From: DAOTXL01 sp034434895 | Lineage (GTDB): Bacteria > Chloroflexota > Anaerolineae > JAAYZQ01 | Assembly (NCBI GenBank): GCA_034434895.1 | Contig: DAOTYI010000260.1 | Location: forward strand, 1-12,485 | Direction: 5' to 3' | Length of the DNA: 12,485 bases | Shown here: one piece after another, positions 1 to 7,328 of the stretch | Layout of the letters: each line of letters begins with the position of its first letter | Position numbering within the stretch: the first letter of the stretch is position 1 | Notes under the pieces: generated by a model | Seen by the model: the letters and a program-made list of their open reading frames with translations, nothing else | What the model was told of the DNA's origin: nothing | The model's database searches: none | Translations under genes and position numbers: made by a program

Positions 1-353
1 TCGCGGGAGCGGCTGCTTCTGGCCCTGGCCTGCGCCTCCAGATAGGCCTTGCCGGCTTTGGTGTTGCGGTAGGCTTCGGCCAGATTGCCGCTGGCATACA
101 GAGCATCGTCGCCCAGGGCTTCCAGCACTTTCTTGCGGGCTGCCTCCAGCGCCTGCACAGCCTGCGCCTGTTCGGCCAGTGCGCCTTGTTCCAGTTCCTC
201 AGCGATGGCTTGGGGCAGATCCTCGGTGATGAAGCGCTCAATGACCGCCCGCTTGTGATTCATGATGCGGTAGATGCCAAAGTCCAGGTCGGCGCAGTCG
301 AATTGAAAGAGTTCGCGCAAGAGATTCTGGAATTTAACCTGGTTCTCGCTCAT
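1..353 (-). CDS. Site-specific DNA methyltransferase, type III Mod-like, N-terminal part only
   Basis: The minus strand reads open from an ATG at 353 to the window edge, giving 117 codons and no stop. The protein begins MSENQVKFQNLLRELFQFDC and continues with ADLDFGIYRIMNHKR (residues 21-35). From memory, this LFQFD...LDFGIYRI signature opens large (about 900-1000 residue) adenine-specific methyltransferases of type III-like restriction-modification systems. Residues 50-110 are Ala/Glu/Gln-rich and probably helical. The catalytic motifs (FxGxG, DPPY) would lie beyond the edge, so the activity is inferred from the N-terminus only. The start is supported by AAGGA about 7 bases upstream and by an in-frame TAA at 363-365. 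A perfect promoter (478-506) precedes it. A restriction subunit, if any, would lie off the left edge. Confidence 0.65.
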   Translation of the reverse strand, partial: MSENQVKFQNLLRELFQFDCADLDFGIYRIMNHKRAVIERFITEDLPQAIAEELEQGALAEQAQAVQALEAARKKVLEALGDDALYASGNLAEAYRNTKAGKAYLEAQARARSSRSR

Positions 354-643
354 ACTGTTTCCTTATCTCGAGGCATTAGCCTGCTGCTGACGGGCGGGCG
401 CAGGACGATGAGCCGGGTGGCTCAGACTTGTTTCTGGGTGGACCGCCACGTTGACCGTGAACTTGCTGTCTGATGCCATTATATCACAGGGGAAAAACGG
501 TGTCAAGAGGCCACTCTGACCCCCTGATTGGGCTGGCAATTTGACAATTTAGCGAGGGATGGCTCACCACAGGTTGACCCCTGATGGGGCAGAGTCTCCT
601 TCGTGGTTTTCAGACCGGCTCTGAGCAGGTTTTACGGAGAAGC
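354..643. other. Intergenic spacer between the methyltransferase and unknown-protein genes
   Basis: Besides the promoter at 478-506 this stretch holds only weak structure. A TGACCCC-TGAT-GGG motif occurs twice, near 516-531 and 574-587, as an imperfect direct repeat; each copy could form a small 4-bp hairpin. On the minus strand, downstream of the gene ending at 644, TCAGA and TCTGA can pair around a 5-base loop (609-623) but no T-run follows, so no convincing intrinsic terminator is present. Read-through from the upstream gene into the methyltransferase gene is therefore possible. Confidence 0.5.
478..506 (-). promoter_or_regulatory. Perfect sigma-70 consensus promoter for the methyltransferase gene
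   Basis: Read on the minus strand, the -35 box is TTGACA (506-501), followed by exactly 17 bases and then the -10 box TATAAT (483-478). Both hexamers and the spacing match the housekeeping consensus. Transcription should start near 471, leaving a leader of about 118 bases before the methyltransferase ATG at 353. No extended -10 and no clear operator was seen. Confidence 0.85.
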
Positions 644-1840
644 CTACGCCAACAGCCGGTCGAGCAGGGTGACCAGCTCCGGGTTTTCGGCCAGATCGGC
701 CGTTCGCTTCTGGCGGGCTTGAGCCAGCAACGCCAGGCTTTGAGCCAGCTTCTCGCCGGGCATCTGCACCTGATCGCCAACCAGCAACCCACCCAGGAGC
801 AGCGGCAGGTAGAGGAACTCGGCGGGCAGGCTGCCGCCGCGCTCCACCCGGTCGGTCACCAGGTCGGCAACGGCCAACTGCTCTTCCTCTGTCCACAGAT
901 CGCGCCCCAGCCGCCGACGCAACAGGCCAAAGCTCAGCGAGATGGCCAGACGCACCAGCCGCGCATAATCGGCGCGGGTGATGAGAAAGACCGGATCGTT
1001 CACCGGCAGGTTGTAACGGTAAGCCAGGGTGTAGGCCGGGACCAGCACCACATCCTGCCTGTCGGGATGCTTCAAAAAATACTCGGCGGTGTAGGTCAGA
1101 ATTTTGGCCAGCACAATCGCTTCGCCGATCTGCAGGGGCAACCCGGCCCGACGAAACCGCTCCTGACTCTCCTGCAGGAAGGCCATGTACAGGGCCTGGC
1201 GGGTCAGTTGGGGTTGCAGGTACAGGCGCTGGTCGTTGACATATTGGCGCGCTTTGCCCTGAAGCGGCAACTCGGCCACGGTCCAATGGGAGAGGAAGGT
1301 GGGCGTCAGGTCGGGGGCCGGTCCGGGCCGGGGAGCGCCTTCTACCCGCAGCAATAGCTCCTGTTCCGGTTGGGTGTGGGCCACAAAGCCCAACCCCATC
1401 GTCGCCGCCAGGGCCATGCCGGTGGTAAAGCTTAACAGGGTGTCGCCCAACTGGCCTTCGCTCTTCTGACTGCGGATGTACAGCCCCCGCGTCTCAAACC
1501 GGACCCCCAGTGTGGCCGCCAGGAGATAGTCGCCGGGCGGAACCCCAACGGCGCTGGCGATGGGGATGTTCACTTCGCCCACTTCGGCAGGTTCCAGCGG
1601 CACATCGGTCTGCTTCTGGATGATGGAGAAGGCGGCCGGCGGCTGGGCCGGCAGGTAGAGGGTGATGGCCACCTGAACCGGCGTGTCCCAGCAGCTCTGT
1701 AACCAGACGCGCAGGGAGGTAGTCTCACCGGGGGCGATGGTCGCCGGCTCCAGGGCCATCAGGTAGTGCACACCGTTCACCTCAAACCGTTGCCGGGCCT
1801 GGACCAGGTCTCCCAGAATGTCGGGATATTCACTGCTCAT
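644..1840 (-). CDS. Protein of unknown function, 398 residues
   Basis: The reading frame starts at an ATG (1840-1838) with GAGG a few bases upstream and ends at TAG (646-644). I do not recognise the family. Residues about 15-130 look beta-rich: alternating hydrophobic strands with LEPATIAPGETTSLRVW and VPPGDYLLAATLGVRFE, the style of an immunoglobulin-like or NEW3/CARDB-like beta-sandwich. Residues about 195-398 look mostly helical, with many Leu, Arg and Gln and a short GLLRRRLGRDLWTEEEQ segment. There is no signal peptide, no convincing membrane helix and no cysteine pair, so a cytoplasmic location is likely. It has its own promoter (1870-1898), diverges from dnaK and reads toward the methyltransferase gene. 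Codon use resembles the neighbours. Long open frames on the opposite strand (for example 584-1357) are shadows. Confidence 0.75.
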   Translation of the reverse strand: MSSEYPDILGDLVQARQRFEVNGVHYLMALEPATIAPGETTSLRVWLQSCWDTPVQVAITLYLPAQPPAAFSIIQKQTDVPLEPAEVGEVNIPIASAVGVPPGDYLLAATLGVRFETRGLYIRSQKSEGQLGDTLLSFTTGMALAATMGLGFVAHTQPEQELLLRVEGAPRPGPAPDLTPTFLSHWTVAELPLQGKARQYVNDQRLYLQPQLTRQALYMAFLQESQERFRRAGLPLQIGEAIVLAKILTYTAEYFLKHPDRQDVVLVPAYTLAYRYNLPVNDPVFLITRADYARLVRLAISLSFGLLRRRLGRDLWTEEEQLAVADLVTDRVERGGSLPAEFLYLPLLLGGLLVGDQVQMPGEKLAQSLALLAQARQKRTADLAENPELVTLLDRLLA

Positions 1841-1869
1841 GCTGCCTCGCGATCTGTGAGAGTGGGCCT

Positions 1870-1898
1870 ATTATAGCACAGAAATGGACCCATGACGA
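1870..1898 (-). promoter_or_regulatory. Probable sigma-70 promoter of the unknown-protein gene
   Basis: On the minus strand the -10 box is a perfect TATAAT (1875-1870), and 17 bases upstream lies TCGTCA (1898-1893), which matches four of six positions of TTGACA. The predicted start near 1863 leaves a leader of about 22 bases before the ATG at 1840. The -35 box falls inside three tandem ATGACGA-like heptamers (1892-1912). Confidence 0.65.
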
Positions 1899-1912
1899 AT
1901 GACGGATGACCA
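1892..1912. repeat. Three tandem 7-bp repeats (ATGACGA-like)
   Basis: ATGACGA, ATGACGG and ATGACCA follow each other without gaps. They cover the -35 region of the minus-strand promoter. Short TGACGAA-type tandem runs are frequent in spacers of GC-rich environmental bacteria, so this may be plain slippage repeat or a binding site; the sequence cannot decide. Confidence 0.6.
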
Positions 1913-1947
1913 AGAGCAGGCGTAGCTACCTGCCTTGCCGACTGAAC

Positions 1948-1977
1948 TGTAGTGGCGAGGCGCGCCTCGCCCCTACA
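1948..1977. repeat. 30-bp near-perfect palindrome
   Basis: The core GGCGAGGCGCGCCTCGCC (1954-1971) is a perfect 18-bp palindrome. It extends by TGTAGT on the left and CCTACA on the right with one mismatched pair (1953/1972), giving 14 of 15 pairs and no loop. It resembles dispersed GTAGGGGCGAGGC-type repeats known to me from spacers of GC-rich environmental bacteria. It could be a dispersed repeat, a cruciform or a dimeric-protein site. It has no trailing T-run, so it is not a standard terminator. Confidence 0.8.
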
Positions 1978-1998
1978 CCCTTGTGGGCCGCAGGTCTT

Positions 1999-2040
1999 CG
2001 GTCGGCCTGCGCCGACCGCTGTTTCCGCGTCGGTGCAGGC
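1999..2040. repeat. Two overlapping, mutually exclusive hairpins
   Basis: CGGTCGGC (1999-2006) can pair perfectly with GCCGACCG (2011-2018) over a CTGC loop. Alternatively GCCTGCGCCGAC (2005-2016) can pair with GTCGGTGCAGGC (2029-2040) at 11 of 12 positions, the twelfth being a G-T wobble in one strand's RNA, over a 12-base loop. The two stems share bases 2005-2016 and cannot form together. The cluster most resembles a dispersed REP-like sequence. Confidence 0.65.
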
Positions 2041-2070
2041 CGATGCCCGGCGCCACAGGCACCCAGAAAG

Positions 2071-2087
2071 GCCGATTTCCAATCGGC
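2071..2087. repeat. Small hairpin, 7-bp stem and 3-base loop
   Basis: GCCGATT and AATCGGC are perfect inverted repeats around TCC. The motif GCCGATTTCCAATCGGC is of the short dispersed-repeat type, not a terminator, because no T-run follows on either strand. Confidence 0.6.
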
Positions 2088-2206
2088 ACACGGCGGCAGG
2101 CAGCCGGGGGTGGGTAATGACGAGCAGGCAGGCTCTAACAAAACGCTAATGTTGGTCTAATCACATTCTAACAGGAAAGGTGTACCCTACAGGCGGCAGG
2201 AAGGTG

Positions 2207-2437
2207 GACCTTACCCCATCCCCCAACCCCCTTCCGGGGCCAGGGGGTAGGGGCATAGGCGTCAACTTGAGGCGCGGGCGATTGGACATCGCACCGGGCC
2301 GAAGGCAATGCCTTCGGCTACCCGGCCGTCCGCCTGCGCGGACGAAGGCGTCCACGCCGGTGGACGCCTGGCCGCAGGCCGCTGAGGTGCGACTTGAGTC
2401 GCTTAACTTGACGCATATGGGGGGTAGGGGAGAGGTC
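2207..2437. repeat. 231-bp nested inverted-repeat element, MITE-like
   Basis: The ends are imperfect terminal inverted repeats: GACCTTACCCCATCCCCC from 2207, and on the other strand GACCTCTCCCCTACCCCC from 2437, 14 of 18 identical. Inside, GCGTCAA (2259-2265) pairs with TTGACGC (2408-2414), and TCGCACC (2289-2295) with GGTGCGA (2386-2392). Local hairpins fill the middle: 2298-2318 (10-bp arms, 1-base spacer), 2327-2344 (7 bp, loop CTGC), 2346-2369 (10 bp, loop GCCG), 2370-2380 and 2389-2402. The left part translates as TPSPNPLPGPGGRG, the familiar face of a non-coding repeat found in many GC-rich genomes. No transposase is encoded, so movement would need one in trans. The right end lies 41 bases before the dnaK ATG. 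No clear target-site duplication was seen. Confidence 0.65.
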
Positions 2438-2478
2438 AAATCGAACACTGTCGAGGTAAACTCTGGAGGGAAAGAAAG

Positions 2479-4392
<1,914 letters not shown>

Positions 4393-4426
4393 TGCCCAGA
4401 CCTGATGGGTCGGGGATGGGGGTGTG

Positions 4427-5053
4427 ATGGAGAGAGGGATGAGAATCCCGGTGAAGGTGCGGCCCCCTGACCAGCCGGGGACAGAAAAGAAAACAGCAGA
4501 AGGATCAGAAGCGAGGACCGCTTCCCACCCGGTAGAGGAGAGGCAGGCGGTGGAGGGGTCGGTGGGGGGAGCGGTCGTCGTCGCCGGACCGGCGGATAGT
4601 GTCGCCCTGTCCGAGGCTGGCTGTCAGGAAGAACTGGCGGACTGGCGCGAACGGGCTTTGCGCCTGCAGGCCGAGATGGACAACTATCGGAAACGGCAGC
4701 AAAAGTTGGCCCAGGACCGGATTGAGACGGAACGTCAGCGCCTGCTACAGGCCTTTCTCCGGGTGGTGGATGACCTGGAGCGGGCGCTCGACGCCCCGGC
4801 CGGCAGTGATGATGGGCTGCGCCGGGGTGTCGAGCTGACCCGCCGGGCGGCGTTGCAACTGTTGCAGAAAGAGGGGGTCGAGCGGCTTGAGGCCGCAAAC
4901 CGGCCGTTCGATCCAGCCTGGCAAGAAGCGGTCGGCACCGTGGCCCACGACCACACCGACGCGGCCCCCAATACGGTCGTTCAGGTGCTGGAGCCTGGCT
5001 ATCGGCTGGGAGAGCATCTGCTCCGGCCGGCCAGGGTGATTGTGGCGGTGTAG
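4427..5053 (+). CDS. grpE: GrpE, nucleotide-exchange factor for DnaK
   Basis: GrpE is a homodimer that releases ADP from DnaK and acts as a thermosensor in many bacteria. With the ATG at 4427 the protein has 208 residues. Residues 1-65 are a variable, poorly ordered leader. A coiled coil follows (LQAEMDNYRKRQQKLAQDR through VVDDLERAL), carrying the conserved DNYRKR. The beta domain contains GVERLEA, FDPAWQEAVG and, near the end, VVQVLEPGYRLGEHLLRPA. A Trp stands where FDPxxHEAV usually has His. GTG 4424, ATG 4427 and ATG 4439 are all possible starts in one frame; 4439 has the clearest ribosome site (GGAG, 6 bases upstream), so the true N-terminus may be four residues shorter. It begins 34 bases after dnaK. 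Confidence 0.95.
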   Translation: MERGMRIPVKVRPPDQPGTEKKTAEGSEARTASHPVEERQAVEGSVGGAVVVAGPADSVALSEAGCQEELADWRERALRLQAEMDNYRKRQQKLAQDRIETERQRLLQAFLRVVDDLERALDAPAGSDDGLRRGVELTRRAALQLLQKEGVERLEAANRPFDPAWQEAVGTVAHDHTDAAPNTVVQVLEPGYRLGEHLLRPARVIVAV

Positions 5054-5061
5054 GAGAGGGC

Positions 5062-6015
5062 ATGGAGTATAAGGATTACTACAAAATCCTGGGAGTGGAC
5101 AAAAACGCCTCGGACAAGGAGATCAAACGCGCCTTCCGACGCCTGGCCCGGCAACACCACCCCGATATGAACCCTAACGACCCCAAGGCCGAGGAGCGTT
5201 TCAAAGAGATCAACGAAGCTTACGAGGTGCTTTCAGATCCGGAGAAGCGGCGCAAGTATGACCAACTGGGGGCCGATTGGTACCGCTGGCAACGGATGGG
5301 CGGCCAGCCGGGCGACTTTGACTGGAGCCGCTGGACCACCGGCGCACCGGGGGGGCGGGTTCATGTCCGCTATGGCACGGTGGAGGACCTGCAGGACCTG
5401 TTTGGCGGCAGCCCCTTTTCCGACTTTTTCAGCCAGATCTTTGGTGGCATGGGGGGCGGCCCGGACCTGAGTGGGTTCCGGTATCAGGCCCGGCCACAGA
5501 AGGGACAGGATTTTGAGCAGCCGGTGGAGATCAGCCTGCAGGAGGCCTATCGGGGCACAGTGCGTGTGTTGCAGAAGGATGGCCAGCGGCTGGAGGTCAA
5601 GATCCCGGCCGGAGCCAAAACCGGCACCCGGGTGCGGGTGAGCGGCGAGGGGGCAGCCGGTATGGGCGGAGGGCCGGCCGGCGACCTGTACCTGGTGATC
5701 ACCGTCCAGCCCGACCCCCGTTTCGAGCGCAAGGATGATGACCTGCATACCACGGTGACCGCCGATCTGTATACCATGGTGCTGGGGGGCGAGGTGCGGG
5801 TGCCGACTATGGATGGCGAAGTGGTGCTCACCATCCCGCCCGGAACGCAGAACGGGCGTACCTTCCGCCTGCGGGGCAAAGGGATGCCTCGCCTGCGCCA
5901 GCCAGAGCAACATGGCGACCTGTATGCCAGAGTCGAAGCGCGATTGCCGACACGGTTGACTCCCCGGCAGCGGGAGCTGTTTGAGGAGTTGCGGCGGATC
6001 GGCCCGGTTGGATAA
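5062..6015 (+). CDS. J-domain co-chaperone, CbpA/type II DnaJ
   Basis: The J-domain (residues 5-70) contains HPD at 33-35, the tripeptide that triggers DnaK ATP hydrolysis. A Gly/Phe-rich region follows (about 95-150, with FGGSPFSDFFSQIFGGMGGG), then two C-terminal beta domains typical of substrate binding (KIPAGAKTGTRVRVSGEG, IPPGTQNGRTFRLRGKGMP) and a helical dimerisation end. The CXXCXGXG zinc-finger repeats of type I DnaJ are absent, so this is the CbpA/type II class; 317 residues is typical for it. The gene begins 8 bases after grpE, with GGAGAGG right after the grpE stop, which suggests translational coupling. Annotation pipelines may name it dnaJ or cbpA. Confidence 0.95.
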   Translation: MEYKDYYKILGVDKNASDKEIKRAFRRLARQHHPDMNPNDPKAEERFKEINEAYEVLSDPEKRRKYDQLGADWYRWQRMGGQPGDFDWSRWTTGAPGGRVHVRYGTVEDLQDLFGGSPFSDFFSQIFGGMGGGPDLSGFRYQARPQKGQDFEQPVEISLQEAYRGTVRVLQKDGQRLEVKIPAGAKTGTRVRVSGEGAAGMGGGPAGDLYLVITVQPDPRFERKDDDLHTTVTADLYTMVLGGEVRVPTMDGEVVLTIPPGTQNGRTFRLRGKGMPRLRQPEQHGDLYARVEARLPTRLTPRQRELFEELRRIGPVG

Positions 6016-6029
6016 GGAGATGGGAGAGC

Positions 6030-6449
6030 ATGTTTCGCAAGATCCTCTTTGCCAACGAGGGGTCACCGGCAGCGGATCGGGCGTTGCTCTATGTGGAACA
6101 TCTGGCCCGGCAGGGTGGAGCTGAGGTGGTGGTCCTGCACGCTTACGAAGTGCCCAGCCGCTATGCCATGACCGATGTGTATGAGGAGCTGTGTGCCGAT
6201 TTTGAAAAAGCAGCCTGGGCGGTGGTGGATGATGCTGTTGAGGAGCTGGAGAGGGTTGGCGTGTCCACGCGAGGGGTCGTCCGCGAGGGGCCGGCAGCCC
6301 GCGCTATTCTGGAGGTGGCCGACCAGGAAAATGTCTCCCTCATCGTCCTGGGCACACGCGGGCCGTCCAGTGCGGCGGAACTGCTGTTGGGCAGTGTCAG
6401 CACCGAGGTGCTGCGCTTTGCCCGCTGCCCGGTGATGGCCGTGCCCTGA
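6030..6449 (+). CDS. Universal stress protein, UspA family, ATP-binding type
   Basis: A single-domain cytoplasmic Usp of 139 residues. It opens with FRKILFANEGSPAADRAL, the first strand and helix of the fold, and ends with the nucleotide-binding motif G-x2-G-x9-G-S: GTRGPSSAAELLLGS, glycines at 108, 111 and 121, serine 122. It should therefore bind ATP, like the MJ0577 subclass rather than E. coli UspA. It then finishes with VLRFARCPVMAVP, the standard last strand. The usual Asp of the first strand (xDGS) is replaced by Asn-Glu (ANEGS). It begins 14 bases after the J-protein gene with GGAGA and GGGAG upstream, so co-transcription with the chaperone genes is likely and would tie it to the same stress response. 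Confidence 0.92.
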   Translation: MFRKILFANEGSPAADRALLYVEHLARQGGAEVVVLHAYEVPSRYAMTDVYEELCADFEKAAWAVVDDAVEELERVGVSTRGVVREGPAARAILEVADQENVSLIVLGTRGPSSAAELLLGSVSTEVLRFARCPVMAVP

Positions 6450-6468
6450 CCGGCTCAACCGAGGGAAG

Positions 6469-7290
6469 ATGAACATCCTGCAAGCCATCATCCTGGGCCT
6501 TGTTCAAGGAGCTACCGAATTTATCCCTGTCTCCAGCTCCGGCCACCTGGTGCTGGTGCCCTGGCTGCTGGGCTGGGAGTTTGACCCTCAATCGGCCTTT
6601 GTTTTTGACGTGTTGGTGCAGTGGGGCACGCTGGTAGCCCTGTTTGCCTGCTTCTGGCGCGAGCTGTGGGCTGTTGCCAGGGGCGTGGTCCGGGGCCTGG
6701 CGCACCGCCACCCGCTGGAGACGGCCGAGGCGCGGCTGGGCTGGCTGCTCGTCGTGGCGACGCTGCCGGCCGTGGTCCTGGGCCTGGTCCTCAAAGAGGC
6801 GGTGGAACAGGCCTTCAGCTCCCCCATTGCCGTCAGCCTGTTTTTGTTGATGACGGCGCTGCTGTTGACCCTCAGCGAACGGCTGGGCCGCCGCACACGG
6901 GGCCTGGCATCGCTGGGCTGGTTTGATGCTCTGTGGATCGGCCTGAGCCAGGTGCTGGCCCTTTTCCCCGGCCTGAGCCGCTCTGGAGCGACCATCGCCG
7001 GCGGGTTGACACGGGACCTGGAACGGCCGGCAGCAGCCCGTTTCAGCTTCCTGATGTCGGTGCCGGCGCTGCTGGGGGCAGGGGTGGTGGCCGGCCGTGA
7101 CCTGCTGGCGGCCCCCGACCTGGGGGCGCAGGTGGGGGTTGTGGGCGTGGGCTTTCTGGCCGCAGCGGTCAGCGGCTACCTGTGCATCTGGGGCCTGCTG
7201 CGCTATCTGCAACGGGGCCGGCTCTATCCCTTTGCCGCCTACTGCCTGTTGATGGGCGTGTCGTGCCTGGTTGTGGCCCTGCTGCGGTGA
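6469..7290 (+). CDS. uppP: Undecaprenyl-diphosphate phosphatase UppP (BacA)
   Basis: This integral membrane enzyme removes a phosphate from undecaprenyl diphosphate, recycling the lipid carrier for peptidoglycan and other wall polymers; extra copies give bacitracin resistance. The 273-residue protein has the two family signatures intact: QGATEFIPVSSSGHL (13-27, with Gln13 and Glu17) and PGLSRSGAT (167-175, with Arg171, matching the essential Arg of the family). Hydrophobic segments throughout fit a multi-span membrane protein. GAGGGAAG lies just before the ATG. It starts 19 bases after the usp gene. The TGA stop at 7288-7290 overlaps a GTG that could start the next gene. Confidence 0.97.
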   Translation: MNILQAIILGLVQGATEFIPVSSSGHLVLVPWLLGWEFDPQSAFVFDVLVQWGTLVALFACFWRELWAVARGVVRGLAHRHPLETAEARLGWLLVVATLPAVVLGLVLKEAVEQAFSSPIAVSLFLLMTALLLTLSERLGRRTRGLASLGWFDALWIGLSQVLALFPGLSRSGATIAGGLTRDLERPAAARFSFLMSVPALLGAGVVAGRDLLAAPDLGAQVGVVGVGFLAAAVSGYLCIWGLLRYLQRGRLYPFAAYCLLMGVSCLVVALLR

Positions 7291-7328
7291 AAGAACAACG
7301 GCCTGGCGGAGTGAACGGATCGAGGCGG

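Larger units (their letters stand above)
1841..2478. other. Gene-free, hairpin-rich divergent spacer between the unknown-protein gene and dnaK
   Basis: These 638 bases hold no credible gene. From left to right they contain the minus-strand promoter (1870-1898), three tandem heptamers (1892-1912), a 30-bp near-perfect palindrome (1948-1977), overlapping hairpins (1999-2040), a small hairpin (2071-2087) and a 231-bp inverted-repeat element (2207-2437). The part 1921-2116 is bounded by imperfect direct repeats (ATGACCAAGAGCAGG at 1906-1920; ATGACGAGCAGG at 2117-2128). I could not identify a convincing plus-strand promoter for dnaK. Several short frames run through but have repeat-like composition. 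Confidence 0.7.

Noticed and set aside
363..479. A 38-codon frame on the minus strand (ATG at 479, TAA at 363-365) in front of the methyltransferase gene
   Set aside because: Its ATG lies inside the -10 box, upstream of the expected transcription start, and has no ribosome site. A leader peptide is therefore unlikely.
541..569. TTGACA on the plus strand as a promoter
   Set aside because: At 17 bases spacing the next hexamer is TCACCA, far from TATAAT, and no plus-strand gene follows.
584..1357. Long plus-strand frame (257 codons) opposite the unknown gene
   Set aside because: Gln-rich mirror composition of the minus-strand gene, no ribosome site; the minus-strand frame has a promoter and protein-like pattern.
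1948..2402. CRISPR array or intrinsic terminators in the hairpin-rich spacer
   Set aside because: The repeats differ from each other, have no regular spacers, and no stem is followed by a T-run.
2393..2414. HspR-type HAIR operator before dnaK
   Set aside because: Only the CTTGAGT half is present; the expected ACTCAAG half after 7 bases is missing, and the motif is part of a hairpin in the repeat element.
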